From assembly GCF_051433195.1 (NCBI RefSeq), contig NZ_JBHMFT010000009.1:1-64000 (forward strand): DNA of 64,000 nucleotides, read 5' to 3'. Source of the DNA: Falsiroseomonas sp051433195. Its GTDB lineage: Bacteria; Pseudomonadota; Alphaproteobacteria; Acetobacterales; Acetobacteraceae. A program made the position numbers and the translations under genes. This document shows positions 15,493 to 22,838 of the stretch, one piece after another; within the stretch, counting starts at the first letter, position 1, and each line of letters begins with the position of its first letter. Under the pieces are notes generated by a model. It ran no database searches. It was not told the origin of the DNA and was given only the letters and a program-made list of their open reading frames with translations.

Positions 15493-15921
15493 TTGAGCGC
15501 ATCGACAGCCTCGCACGAACTCCGCATCCTACAGCTTGCGGTTGCAGTCGGCGGTTGCGTGCCGGTCCTGGCAGGCGGTGCTGGCGTGGTGCTGGGACCG
15601 ATGCTGGTGGGCGGGATGCCGGGTGAGGCCGCCGGGGACAGCCACTTCCGCTACCTCTCCGGCCTGCTGCTTGGCATTGGTCTCGGCTTCTGGAGCACCA
15701 TCCCCGCCCTGCCGCGGCGCGCCGCCCGGTTCAGGCTGCTGACCGCGATCGTGGTGGTCGGTGGCCTTTCGCGACTGCTGGGCCTGCCGGTTCAAGGATG
15801 GCCGGGCGGACCGATGGCGGCGGCGCTGGTCATGGAGCTGGTCGTCACGCCACTGCTGTGCCTCTGGCAGGCGCGCATTGCCTCGGCGCAACGAAGGCGA
15901 AACGCCACGCCACCGGCCTGA
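15493..15921 (+). CDS. DUF4345-like four-helix membrane protein
   Basis: 142 aa from TTG 15493 (an alternative TTG lies at 15472 in the same frame). Four hydrophobic helices are seen: around ILQLAVAVGGCVPVLAGG, LSGLLLGIGLGFWSTIPAL, LLTAIVVVGGLSRLLGL and MAAALVMELVVTPLLCLW. The pattern GLLLGIGLGFW...R..RL...IVVVGGLSRLLGL resembles DUF4345. No function is known. It lies close behind the 55-aa protein, probably in one transcript. The start is uncertain because no ATG is available near the first helix. Confidence 0.65.
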   Translation: MSASTASHELRILQLAVAVGGCVPVLAGGAGVVLGPMLVGGMPGEAAGDSHFRYLSGLLLGIGLGFWSTIPALPRRAARFRLLTAIVVVGGLSRLLGLPVQGWPGGPMAAALVMELVVTPLLCLWQARIASAQRRRNATPPA

Positions 15922-15969
15922 AACATCACCTCGGCACAATCCCCGCAGCCGATGCAGGGTCCACATGCC

Positions 15970-16404
15970 ATGAACGCCGCCCAGATCAGCCACATCGAGG
16001 CAAGCCACCGCCTGGTCGCGCCCATAGCCGAACCCGCCGCGGCGATCTTCTACCGCAGACTTTTCGAACTGGACCCCTCGCTGCGGCCGATGTTCCCCGC
16101 GGACCTGTCGTCGCAGGGACGCAAGCTGATGCAGGCCATCGGCTTCGTCGTCGCGCATCTGCGGGTGCCGGACCGGTTGTTGCCGGCGGTCTCGGCCCTC
16201 GGGGCGCGCCATGCCGGCTACGGCGTGCAGCGGCAGCATTACGACACCGTCGGGCAGGCCCTGCTGCTGACGCTGGCCGAGGGGCTCGGAGACGCCTTCA
16301 CACCCGCGGTGCAGGATGCGTGGGAATCCGCCTACGCGTTGCTCGCAATGGTCATGCAGGTCGCCGGCCAAGGGTCCGAAGCGGCGGCGCAACAGGCGGC
16401 CTGA
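15970..16404 (+). CDS. globin-family protein (bacterial hemoglobin type)
   Basis: 144 aa single-domain globin without a reductase domain. The helices carry AAAIFYRRLFELDPSLRPMF (CD region), the E helix with LMQAIGFVVAHL, and the proximal histidine in ARHAGYGVQRQHYDTVG. This RH.GYGV..HY.TVG motif is shared by Vitreoscilla hemoglobin and flavohemoglobin N domains. It would bind O2 or NO. ATG 15970 is preferred over 15952 because it fits the family N terminus. It stands alone before the DsbA-like gene. Confidence 0.87.
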   Translation: MNAAQISHIEASHRLVAPIAEPAAAIFYRRLFELDPSLRPMFPADLSSQGRKLMQAIGFVVAHLRVPDRLLPAVSALGARHAGYGVQRQHYDTVGQALLLTLAEGLGDAFTPAVQDAWESAYALLAMVMQVAGQGSEAAAQQAA

Positions 16405-16436
16405 CTCCCGCGCGGGTTGGGTGCTATCGTGGCTGC

Positions 16437-17096
16437 GTGAACGTCCTTGCCCCGCCCCGCGCCCGCCTGAACATCGAGGTGGTGTTCGACCTGGTCTGTC
16501 CCTGGTGCTTCCTCGGCACCCGCCGGCTGCGGCGGGCGCTGCGGGCGCGGCCTGACATCGCCGCCGACATTTCCTGGCGCCCCTTCCTTCTGAACCCGGA
16601 CATCGCTCCCGGCGGCGTCGCGCGGGCCGACTACATCATCCGCAAGTTCGGCGGCGAGGACCGGGCAAGACGGCTGCATGGCACGATTGCCGATCTCGGC
16701 CGTGGCGAAGGGGTTGTCTTCCAGTTCGACCGCATTCGCCGCGTCCCGCCCTCGCTCGACGCGCACCGCCTGGTGCGGCTGGCGGACCGGCATGGCGTCG
16801 CCGCCGATGCGGTGGACGCGCTGTTCCAAGGCTATTTCTGCGACGGACAGGACATCGGCGACCTCGCCGTGCTGGTCGGCATCGCCGCCAGCCTGGGCAT
16901 GGACCCAACGGCGACGCGCCGCCTGCTGGCCGGCGCGGCAGAGGCCGAGGGGGTTCATGCGGACAATCTGCGCGCCCACCGCCTCGGCATCAACGGCGTG
17001 CCCTGCTTCGTGGTGCAGGGCCGGCACGCCATCGCAGGCGCGCAGGAGCCTGAGGTGATCGAACGGCTGCTGGACGTGGCGATCGTCGAAGGCTGA
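16437..17096 (+). CDS. DsbA family oxidoreductase (FrnE/2-hydroxychromene carboxylate isomerase-like)
   Basis: 219 aa thioredoxin-fold protein without a signal peptide, so cytoplasmic. The motif DLVCPWCFLGTRRL (CPWC) lies near the N terminus, with the helical insertion and the cis-Pro segment LGINGVPCFVV near the C terminus. These features mark the FrnE subgroup of DsbA-like proteins, active in thiol or polyketide chemistry. It begins with GTG 16437. The frame is open for a long way upstream but that sequence overlaps the globin and is a shadow. Substrate unknown. Confidence 0.87.
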   Translation: MNVLAPPRARLNIEVVFDLVCPWCFLGTRRLRRALRARPDIAADISWRPFLLNPDIAPGGVARADYIIRKFGGEDRARRLHGTIADLGRGEGVVFQFDRIRRVPPSLDAHRLVRLADRHGVAADAVDALFQGYFCDGQDIGDLAVLVGIAASLGMDPTATRRLLAGAAEAEGVHADNLRAHRLGINGVPCFVVQGRHAIAGAQEPEVIERLLDVAIVEG

Positions 17097-17106
17097 CGGA
17101 AGCCGC

Positions 17107-17514
17107 TCAACGCAGCCGCCGCCGCTCCTCCTCGATGCGGCGCTGCTGGTCCGCCAGGCGGCGCTGCTGGTCCTCAAGCTCGCGCTCCCGCTCCCGCAGG
17201 GCGCGCGACCGGCCGCGATCGTCGTCGCGATCGCCGCGCCAATCCGGCTCGCCCCGTTCCCGCTCGCTACGGCCCCGCTCACCACGCTCGCGTTCCCGCT
17301 CGCCCCGCTCGCGGCCACGCTCGAAGGCCTCGCGCTCCCGTTCGCGTTGTTCGCGGCGCGCCTCGTCGTCGCGCCGGCGCTGCTCATCGGTATCGCCACC
17401 CTGGAACTGGCGCAGGACGTCGCCGATGCTCTGCGCGGCGGCGGGTTGGGCCAGGACCGGGGCCAGCAGTGCGGCACAGGCGGCGCCGAACACCAGGCGT
17501 CGTGACGATATCAT
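17107..17514 (-). CDS. secreted Arg/Glu-rich coiled-coil protein
   Basis: 135 aa. A signal peptide is clear at residues 1-28 (ISSRRLVFGAACAALLAPVLAQPAAAQ). The mature part begins SIGDVLRQFQGG and then is almost pure Arg, Glu, Asp and Gln, with RERE-type repeats over about 45-100 and the heptad-like DQQRRLADQQRRIEEERRR at the end. It should form a long charged helix in the periplasm. ATG 17514 has GGAGGAA upstream. No family is recognised. It is convergent with the DsbA-like gene, ten bases apart. Confidence 0.7.
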   Translation of the reverse strand: MISSRRLVFGAACAALLAPVLAQPAAAQSIGDVLRQFQGGDTDEQRRRDDEARREQREREREAFERGRERGERERERGERGRSERERGEPDWRGDRDDDRGRSRALRERERELEDQQRRLADQQRRIEEERRRLR

Positions 17515-17601
17515 GGCCAATTTCCTCCACGGTTCGTGGAGATCAACGCGGCAGGCGTAAATTCGTTGCGTCGCGCGCCAGCCGATGCCCCAGCCAGGGC
17601 C

Positions 17602-18489
17602 TCAGCAGGCGCTGGCCCGGAAGACGCGGGACGGCGTGACGAACTCGTCCTGCGCGGCCACCGTCAGGATCTCCCGCGACCCGGCCTCCGCCGTGCGGCG
17701 CAGCAGGCCGTAGATGCTGGAGGCCGCCGCCGACAGCGCCACGGAAGGCTCGCCCCAGCGCAGCCGGTGGAACAGGAACAGCGCCGCGATGGCATCGCCG
17801 GCGCCGTTGACGTTCAGCGGCAGCAGCGGCGTGCGGATGCGGTGAAACTGCCCGCCCTCCCCCACCAGCAGGTCCATGGCATCCGCCGGCGTGTCCTCGA
17901 CCCGCAGCGAGGTCACCAGCACGCAGCGCGGCCCCTTCGCCTGCAACGCAGAAACCGCGGCCTTGGCATCGTCCAGCGAGGTGACGGTCTGCCCGGTCAG
18001 CCATTCCAGCTCGAACTGGTTCGGCGTCAGGATGTCGGCGGCCGGCACGCCGCGGTCGCGCATGAATTCCGGGATGCCGGGGCGCACGAAGACGCCGCGG
18101 CCGACATCGCCGATCACCGGGTCGCAGCAATACATCGCCGCCGGATTGGCCGCCTTCACCCGCCCCACCGCCGAAAGGATCGCGGCACCCGTCGCCGCGT
18201 CCCCCATGTAGCCGGACAGCACGGCATCGCAGCGCTCCAGCGCGCCACGCTCGGCGATTCCGAGCACGAGTTCCTCGATCAGCTCACTCGGGAAGACCTG
18301 GCCGCGCCAGGCGCCGTAGCCGGTATGGTTGGAGAACTGCACCGTGTTCAGCGCCCAGACCTCCGCCCCCAGCCGCTGCAGCGGAAACACGGCGGAGGCG
18401 TTGCCGACATGGCCGTAGCTGACCCAGGACTGGATCGACATGATGTTGAGCGGGCGCCCGGCATCGGCCGGGGAGACGGCCTCCGTCAT
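17602..18489 (-). CDS. pdxY: pyridoxal kinase
   Basis: 295 aa ribokinase-fold enzyme that phosphorylates pyridoxal in vitamin B6 salvage. The N-terminal part has IMSIQSWVSYGHVGNASAVFPLQRLG and the HTGYG loop, both typical of PdxY/PdxK. CDPVIGD and the anion hole NVNGAGDAIAALF are seen; the usual GTGD reads GAGD. It overlaps the upstream SDR gene by four bases (ATGA). Assignment is strong; whether the SDR is linked to B6 metabolism is open. Confidence 0.92.
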   Translation of the reverse strand: MTEAVSPADAGRPLNIMSIQSWVSYGHVGNASAVFPLQRLGAEVWALNTVQFSNHTGYGAWRGQVFPSELIEELVLGIAERGALERCDAVLSGYMGDAATGAAILSAVGRVKAANPAAMYCCDPVIGDVGRGVFVRPGIPEFMRDRGVPAADILTPNQFELEWLTGQTVTSLDDAKAAVSALQAKGPRCVLVTSLRVEDTPADAMDLLVGEGGQFHRIRTPLLPLNVNGAGDAIAALFLFHRLRWGEPSVALSAAASSIYGLLRRTAEAGSREILTVAAQDEFVTPSRVFRASAC

Positions 18490-19232
18490 GCGCTGCGCCC
18501 TCCGTCCACCGGCAGCAGGATGCCGGTGATGAAGCTGGAGGCATCCTCGCCGAGCCAGACGCAGGCATTGGCGATATCGGCGGGCGTGGACATGCGGCCG
18601 AGCGGCACCGATGCGACGAAGCGCGCCCGCAGCTCCGGCGTGTCCGGGCCGCCCATGAACTGCTCCAGCAGCCCGGTCGCGCCGATCACCGGGCAGACCG
18701 CATTGACACGGATGTTGTCCCTGGCGAATTCCTGCGCCATCGCCTGCGTCGCGGTGTTCACCGCGCCCTTGGTGGAATTATACCAGGTCAGCCCCGGCCG
18801 CGGGCGCTGCCCGGCGGTGGAGGAGATGTTGATGATCGACCCGCCGCGGCCCTGCCGCTGCATCACCGGCACCGCGGCCCGCACCATCCAGAAGATCGAC
18901 TTCACGTTGGTCGCGTAGACCAGGTCGAACTCGTCCTCGGACACCTCCAGGATCGGCTTGTTGCGGTGGGTGGTGCCGGCATTGTTCACGACGATGTCGA
19001 GGCCGCCGAACTCCTCCACCGCCTTGGCCACCAGCGCCTGCACATCGGCCTCCACCGAGACGTCGCCGCCCACCGGCGTACCGCCGATCTCGGCCGCCAC
19101 GCGCGTGGCGCCCGCCAGGTCGCGGTCGGCGCAGATCACCCAGGCGCCTTCGGCGGCGAAGCGGCGGGCGATGCCCTCCCCGAAGCCGGAGGCGGCGCCG
19201 GTGACGATGGCGGATTTGCCTTGCAGGCGCAT
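18486..19232 (-). CDS. SDR family oxidoreductase
   Basis: 248 aa classical short-chain dehydrogenase. Cofactor motif TGAASGFG (11-18), NNAG (about 87-90), the catalytic Ser in INISS and the YNSTK motif, and a C-terminal PVDGG. The Asp in CADRDL after strand 2 favours NAD over NADP. It is first in a two-gene operon with pdxY, and a good promoter-like pair lies upstream at 19259-19287. Substrate unknown; relatives act on sugars, polyols and 3-oxoacyl groups. Confidence 0.9.
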   Translation of the reverse strand: MRLQGKSAIVTGAASGFGEGIARRFAAEGAWVICADRDLAGATRVAAEIGGTPVGGDVSVEADVQALVAKAVEEFGGLDIVVNNAGTTHRNKPILEVSEDEFDLVYATNVKSIFWMVRAAVPVMQRQGRGGSIINISSTAGQRPRPGLTWYNSTKGAVNTATQAMAQEFARDNIRVNAVCPVIGATGLLEQFMGGPDTPELRARFVASVPLGRMSTPADIANACVWLGEDASSFITGILLPVDGGRSA

Positions 19233-19258
19233 GCGAGCGGTCCCTCGATCCCGCGCCC

Positions 19259-19287
19259 GCTGTAGGGGGCGGCACCGGGAGGGTCAA
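19259..19287 (-). promoter_or_regulatory. sigma-70-like promoter for SDR-pdxY
   Basis: On the minus strand TTGACC (19287-19282) and TACAGC (19264-19259) are 17 bases apart. The -35 box matches five of six consensus bases and the pair lies about 27 bases upstream of the SDR start. Confidence 0.5.
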
Positions 19288-19304
19288 TCAAGCCGCGCCC
19301 ACGC

Positions 19305-19937
19305 TCAATGGGCGTGGCCCGCATGGCTGTCCCGCCCGCGCAGTTCTTCCATCGCGCGGCGGGCGGTCAGGATCGCGGTCTGCAGGAACAGCGCCGACAT
19401 GAAGGCGGCAACGGCCAGGTCGGGCCAGCGCGAGCCGGTGCCGAAGACGCCGGCCGCTGCGGCCAGCACCAGCAGGTTGCCCAGCGCGTCGTTGCGGCTG
19501 CACAGCCAGACGGATCGGATGTTCGCATCCCCCTCCCGCCACCGCCACAGCAGCAGGACAGACGCCACATTGGCCAGGAAGGCGGCGATGGCGATGGCGC
19601 CCATTGTGATGGGCTCCGGCACCTCCACCACGAAGACGCGCCACAGCGCGGCGCCCAGCACCCAGGCCGCGATCAGGCCGAGCGAGGCCGCCTTCAGCAG
19701 CGCGGCCCGCGCCCGCGTCGCCGGCGCCAGCCCGATGACGGCGAGCGACAGGCCGTAGGTCGCGGCATCCATGGCGAAATCCAGGCTGTCCGCCTGCAAT
19801 GCGAGGGAGCCGGAGATCGCGCCCGCGGTGAACTCCACCACGAACATCGCGGCATTCAGGCCGATGATGATCCAAAGGACCCGGCGGAAGGCGGGATCGT
19901 CGCCGGTGAAGACGTGGTCGTGACCGTCATGGGGCAT
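19305..19937 (-). CDS. CDF-type cation efflux transporter, compact
   Basis: 210 aa from ATG 19937 (MPHDGHDHV). About six membrane segments are visible. The helix pairs contain ADSLDFAMDAATY and SRNDALGN, which match the paired Asp metal sites of cation diffusion facilitators (HxxxD/DxxxD types). The His-rich ends (HDGHDH and HAGHAH) suit metal binding. The usual cytoplasmic C-terminal domain of about 80-90 residues is missing; the protein stops shortly after the last helix. A GTG at 19979 could extend the N terminus by 14 residues. Probably exports Zn2+, Co2+ or similar ions. Confidence 0.85.
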   Translation of the reverse strand: MPHDGHDHVFTGDDPAFRRVLWIIIGLNAAMFVVEFTAGAISGSLALQADSLDFAMDAATYGLSLAVIGLAPATRARAALLKAASLGLIAAWVLGAALWRVFVVEVPEPITMGAIAIAAFLANVASVLLLWRWREGDANIRSVWLCSRNDALGNLLVLAAAAGVFGTGSRWPDLAVAAFMSALFLQTAILTARRAMEELRGRDSHAGHAH

Positions 19938-20041
19938 GGGCTTGATCTCAGGCGCCGGTGACGCCGTCTCAACCCGCACCCTTCATTCGGTTACAACATA
20001 GCGGCGCGGTTGCGCGCGGCAGACGCAAGGACCCTTCCCGC

Positions 20042-20926
20042 ATGGCCGGAACGCCCACCTACGCCACCCCGCCCGGTTTCCTCGGCGTGTCGCGGCGCGA
20101 TGCCGCGGGCGGCATCGCCATCGCCGGAATCCCGATGGATATCGGCACCACCAACCGTGCCGGCACGCGGGACGGGCCGCGGGCCATCCGGGCGGCGTCG
20201 CGCATGCTGGTGGATGGCGCGCATCCCGGAAGCTGGGTGGATCCGGCGACGCTGCCGCTGGCCGATGTCGGCGATTTCGCGCTGGCACTGGGCGACATCC
20301 CGGGCAGCCTGGCGCTGATCGAGGCCCAGGCGGCGCAGGTCGAACATCTGGTCACGCTCGGCGGCGAGCATGGCGTGACGCTGCCGCTGCTGCGGGCGCT
20401 GTCGAAGCGCCTCGGCGCACCGCTCGGGCTGCTGGTGTTCGATGCGCATGTCGACACCTGGGCGGATAATTTCGGCCAGGCCTACGCGCATGGTTCCGTC
20501 TTCTACCACGCGATCCGGGAGGGGCTGGTGGACCCGCGCCGGATGATCCAGCTCGGCATCCGCTCGCCGGTGCAGCGGGATGTGTGGGACTGGACCTTGG
20601 GCCAGGGCGTGACGGTGGTGACGGCGCAGGATTTTCACGAATCGGGGCCGGCGGCGGTGGCGGCACGGGTGCGCCAGGTGCTGGGCGCCGCACCTTGCTA
20701 CCTGTCCTTCGACATCGACGCGCTGGACCCCGCCTTCGCGCCCGGCACCGGCACGCCGGAGATCGGAGGACTGGCAAGCTGGCAGGCGCAGGCGGTGCTG
20801 CGCCGGCTGGGCGGGCTCGATTTCCGTGGCATGGACGTGGTGGAGGTGGCGCCGGCCTACGACCAGGGGGAGATCACGGCGCTGGCGGCGGCGGCGATCG
20901 TCTGGGAATACCTCTGCCGCGACTGA
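20042..20926 (+). CDS. speB: agmatinase/ureohydrolase family protein
   Basis: 294 aa manganese ureohydrolase. Metal ligands are in LGGEHG (H110), DAHVDTW (D134, H136, D138) and SFDIDALDP (D224, D226). The chain is of normal length. Family members release urea from agmatine, guanidinobutyrate or similar guanidines. It lies upstream of the ornithine decarboxylase and homospermidine synthase, which supports a link to putrescine supply, but arginine decarboxylase is not in the window. The exact substrate among guanidines is not decided by sequence alone. Confidence 0.85.
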   Translation: MAGTPTYATPPGFLGVSRRDAAGGIAIAGIPMDIGTTNRAGTRDGPRAIRAASRMLVDGAHPGSWVDPATLPLADVGDFALALGDIPGSLALIEAQAAQVEHLVTLGGEHGVTLPLLRALSKRLGAPLGLLVFDAHVDTWADNFGQAYAHGSVFYHAIREGLVDPRRMIQLGIRSPVQRDVWDWTLGQGVTVVTAQDFHESGPAAVAARVRQVLGAAPCYLSFDIDALDPAFAPGTGTPEIGGLASWQAQAVLRRLGGLDFRGMDVVEVAPAYDQGEITALAAAAIVWEYLCRD

Positions 20927-20998
20927 AAGCTTTCCGGCCGATGTCGCGTGGTGCAGCGCGGCCCACGTGACAATCGTGGAGATCGCCAGAAAAACCCC

Positions 20999-21027
20999 TT
21001 GCACTTCGCAGCGTCGGCCGCTATTTA
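20999..21027 (+). promoter_or_regulatory. promoter candidate for the decarboxylase leader
   Basis: TTGCAC and TATTTA are 17 bases apart in an AT-rich patch between agmatinase and the decarboxylase. A transcript from here would start near 21034 and carry a leader of about 450 bases. Confidence 0.4.
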
Positions 21028-21033
21028 TCCGGC

Positions 21034-21488
21034 CGTGACGAGGCAAGGTTGCTTCGCCGCGCAGACCCGACGCCATCGCACGTGCCGCGAGCCTCCGACT
21101 TCGGAGGCACAAGCAACGACGGGACGCGTCTCTTGTTCACGCCGGTCCCGCCGCTTGGGGCCGGAAGGTTCGAGGGAACCGCCTGTGTCGCCTGATCGCC
21201 GCCGCGCGAAGCCGGGACCTCTCCCGCCACTTTCCGCGTAACAGCGCCCGAACCGCAACGCGCGGCACCTGCCGGCCCGAGGGCCCTGGCCGGTGCCCCG
21301 TGGAGGCGGCTCCATCCTCCGCGTTCCGTCCTCCCGCTTTCTGGCGGGTGGCGTGCCGCGCAGGGTGCCAGGGTGCGCGCCGGTCCGGCCCCGGTTCCCT
21401 CCTTCCCGCCGCCGCGCCTGCTCCCTGGGGGCCGTGGCGCGGCGGCGGGCCAAATGACTTCACCCCCAGCCCCGGGAGGGTTGCCTGC
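21034..21488 (+). ncRNA. long structured 5' leader of the ornithine decarboxylase gene, candidate speF RNA motif
   Basis: The 562-base gap 20927-21488 has no supported gene and holds several strong hairpins: GCCTCCG/CGGAGGC (21091-21108), GGTTC/GAACC (21167-21180) and a long stem with arms 21264-21277 and 21288-21297. Established knowledge: alphaproteobacterial ornithine decarboxylase genes are often preceded by the conserved speF leader RNA (Rfam speF). Position, length and structure density fit that element; I cannot run the covariance model, and the borders are approximate. It would regulate decarboxylase expression, presumably in response to polyamine status. An open reading frame runs through it but shows no protein signature. 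Confidence 0.55.
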
Positions 21489-22688
21489 ATGACCGACCTT
21501 CGCTTCCGCGGCGCCGTCGCGCCGCTCCGCCGCCCGAATGTGGACCTGCCGCGCAATGTCGCCGGCGTCGTCGCCGCCCTGCGCCCGGAAGCCCCGCTGC
21601 ACTGCCTGCGGCCGGCCACCATCGCGGCGACGGGCGCCACCTTCCTCGGCGCCTTCCCCGGCACGGTCATGTATGCGGTGAAGTGCAACCCGGATCCCAC
21701 CGTGCTGCGCGCGCTGTGGAATGGCGGCCTGCGCCATTTCGACTGCGCCTCGGCGGGCGAAGTGCGCCTGGTTCGCAGCATGTTCCCGGATGCCAAGATC
21801 CATTTCATGCACCCGGTGAAGGCGCGCGGCGCGATCCGCGAGGCGTTCTTCGAGCATGGCGTACGCGACTTCGTGCTGGATTCGGCCGCCGAACTGGCCA
21901 AGATCCTGGAGGAGACGGGGGGCGAGGGGCTGAACCTCATCATCCGGCTCGGCCTGCCGAAGGGCAGCGCCGTCTATGACCTTTCCGGGAAATTCGGCGC
22001 CGAGCCCGTGGAGGCGGTGGCGCTGCTGCGCGCGGCGCGGCCACATGCCGGCAAGCTCGGAGTGTCCTTCCATGTCGGCTCGCAGTGCCTGGACCCGGCC
22101 GCCTATGCCCGCGCCATCGCGCTGGCGGCGTCCGTGATCCATGACTCCGGCGTGAAGGTGGAGGTTCTGGATGTCGGCGGCGGCTTTCCGGTGGCCTATC
22201 CGGATGTCGTGCCGCCGCCGCTCTCCGCCTTCATGGACGCCATCGGCACTGCCTTCGCGCAGGCCGACCTTCCGGGGGTGGAGCTGTGGGCGGAGCCGGG
22301 CCGCGCGCTGGTGGCGGGCGGTGCCTCCATCGTCGTGCAGGTGCAGGCGCGGCGGGACGGGATGCTGTTCATCAACGACGGCGTCTATGGCGCGCTGTCC
22401 GATGCCGGCGCGCCTGGCTTCCGCTTCCCGGTGAAGCTGATGCGGCCGAGCGAGGCTGCGCTGGTGCCGTTCAGCTTCTTCGGCCCGACCTGCGACACCG
22501 CGGACCGCATGGAAGGCCCCTTCCTGCTGCCCGGCGATGCGCAGGAGGGGGATTGGATCGAGATCGGCCAGCTCGGCGCGTATGGCGCCTGCCTGCGCAC
22601 CGCCTTCAACGGTTTCGACCGCGCGGGCATGGTGGAGGTGGCCGATCTTCCGCTGCTGGAGACGCCGGGCTACGCCCTGGCGGCCTGA
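21489..22688 (+). CDS. ornithine (lysine/ornithine) decarboxylase, PLP fold type III
   Basis: 399 aa. It converts ornithine to putrescine. The PLP lysine is K65 in MYAVKCNPDP, the phosphate-binding loop is GGGFP (230-234), EPGR is at 269-272, and the catalytic cysteine is C335 in FGPTCDTAD. ATG 21489 follows GGAGG. Length and motifs fit the eukaryote-like decarboxylases common in alphaproteobacteria. It lies behind a long structured leader and ahead of homospermidine synthase, which uses putrescine. Ornithine is favoured by context; some relatives also accept lysine. Confidence 0.92.
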   Translation: MTDLRFRGAVAPLRRPNVDLPRNVAGVVAALRPEAPLHCLRPATIAATGATFLGAFPGTVMYAVKCNPDPTVLRALWNGGLRHFDCASAGEVRLVRSMFPDAKIHFMHPVKARGAIREAFFEHGVRDFVLDSAAELAKILEETGGEGLNLIIRLGLPKGSAVYDLSGKFGAEPVEAVALLRAARPHAGKLGVSFHVGSQCLDPAAYARAIALAASVIHDSGVKVEVLDVGGGFPVAYPDVVPPPLSAFMDAIGTAFAQADLPGVELWAEPGRALVAGGASIVVQVQARRDGMLFINDGVYGALSDAGAPGFRFPVKLMRPSEAALVPFSFFGPTCDTADRMEGPFLLPGDAQEGDWIEIGQLGAYGACLRTAFNGFDRAGMVEVADLPLLETPGYALAA

Positions 22689-22692
22689 CGAG

Positions 22693-22733
22693 CCCTCTCC
22701 CCCGCTCATGGGGGAGAGGGTTGGGTGAGGGGG
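22693..22733 (+). repeat. dispersed GC palindrome (REP-like), copy 1
   Basis: CCCTCTCCC and GGGAGAGGG form the stem, followed by the tail TTGGGTGAGGGGG. It sits five bases after the decarboxylase stop. Together with the inverted copy at 22771-22811 it can fold as one large hairpin, which may end or weaken transcription before homospermidine synthase. Confidence 0.8.
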
Positions 22734-22770
22734 ACGTGCAGGCGACAAGCGCGCCCGTGATCCCCGCTGC

Positions 22771-22811
22771 CCCCCCTCACCCAACGCTCTCCCCTCTGTG
22801 GGGGGAGAGGG
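22771..22811 (-). repeat. dispersed GC palindrome (REP-like), copy 2, inverted
   Basis: Same element as at 22693 in opposite orientation: tail CCCCCCTCACCCAACG first, then CTCTCCCC and GGGGAGAGG. The two copies face each other across 37 bases. Confidence 0.8.
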
Positions 22812-22838
22812 ATTCCAGTTGCTCAAGGAACCATCCAG

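Noticed and set aside
17133..17400. Tandem DNA repeat array
   Set aside because: The repeats are imperfect and follow Arg/Glu codons of the charged secreted protein; they are low-complexity coding sequence.
20948..21241. Possible upstream peptide gene inside the decarboxylase leader
   Set aside because: The open frame has no good ribosome site, no known leader-peptide motif and starts before the likely transcription start; RNA structure explains the region better.
22693..22811. CRISPR array or insertion sequence ends
   Set aside because: Only two inverted copies without spacers of constant length, no cas genes, and the same element recurs singly elsewhere as an intergenic palindrome.
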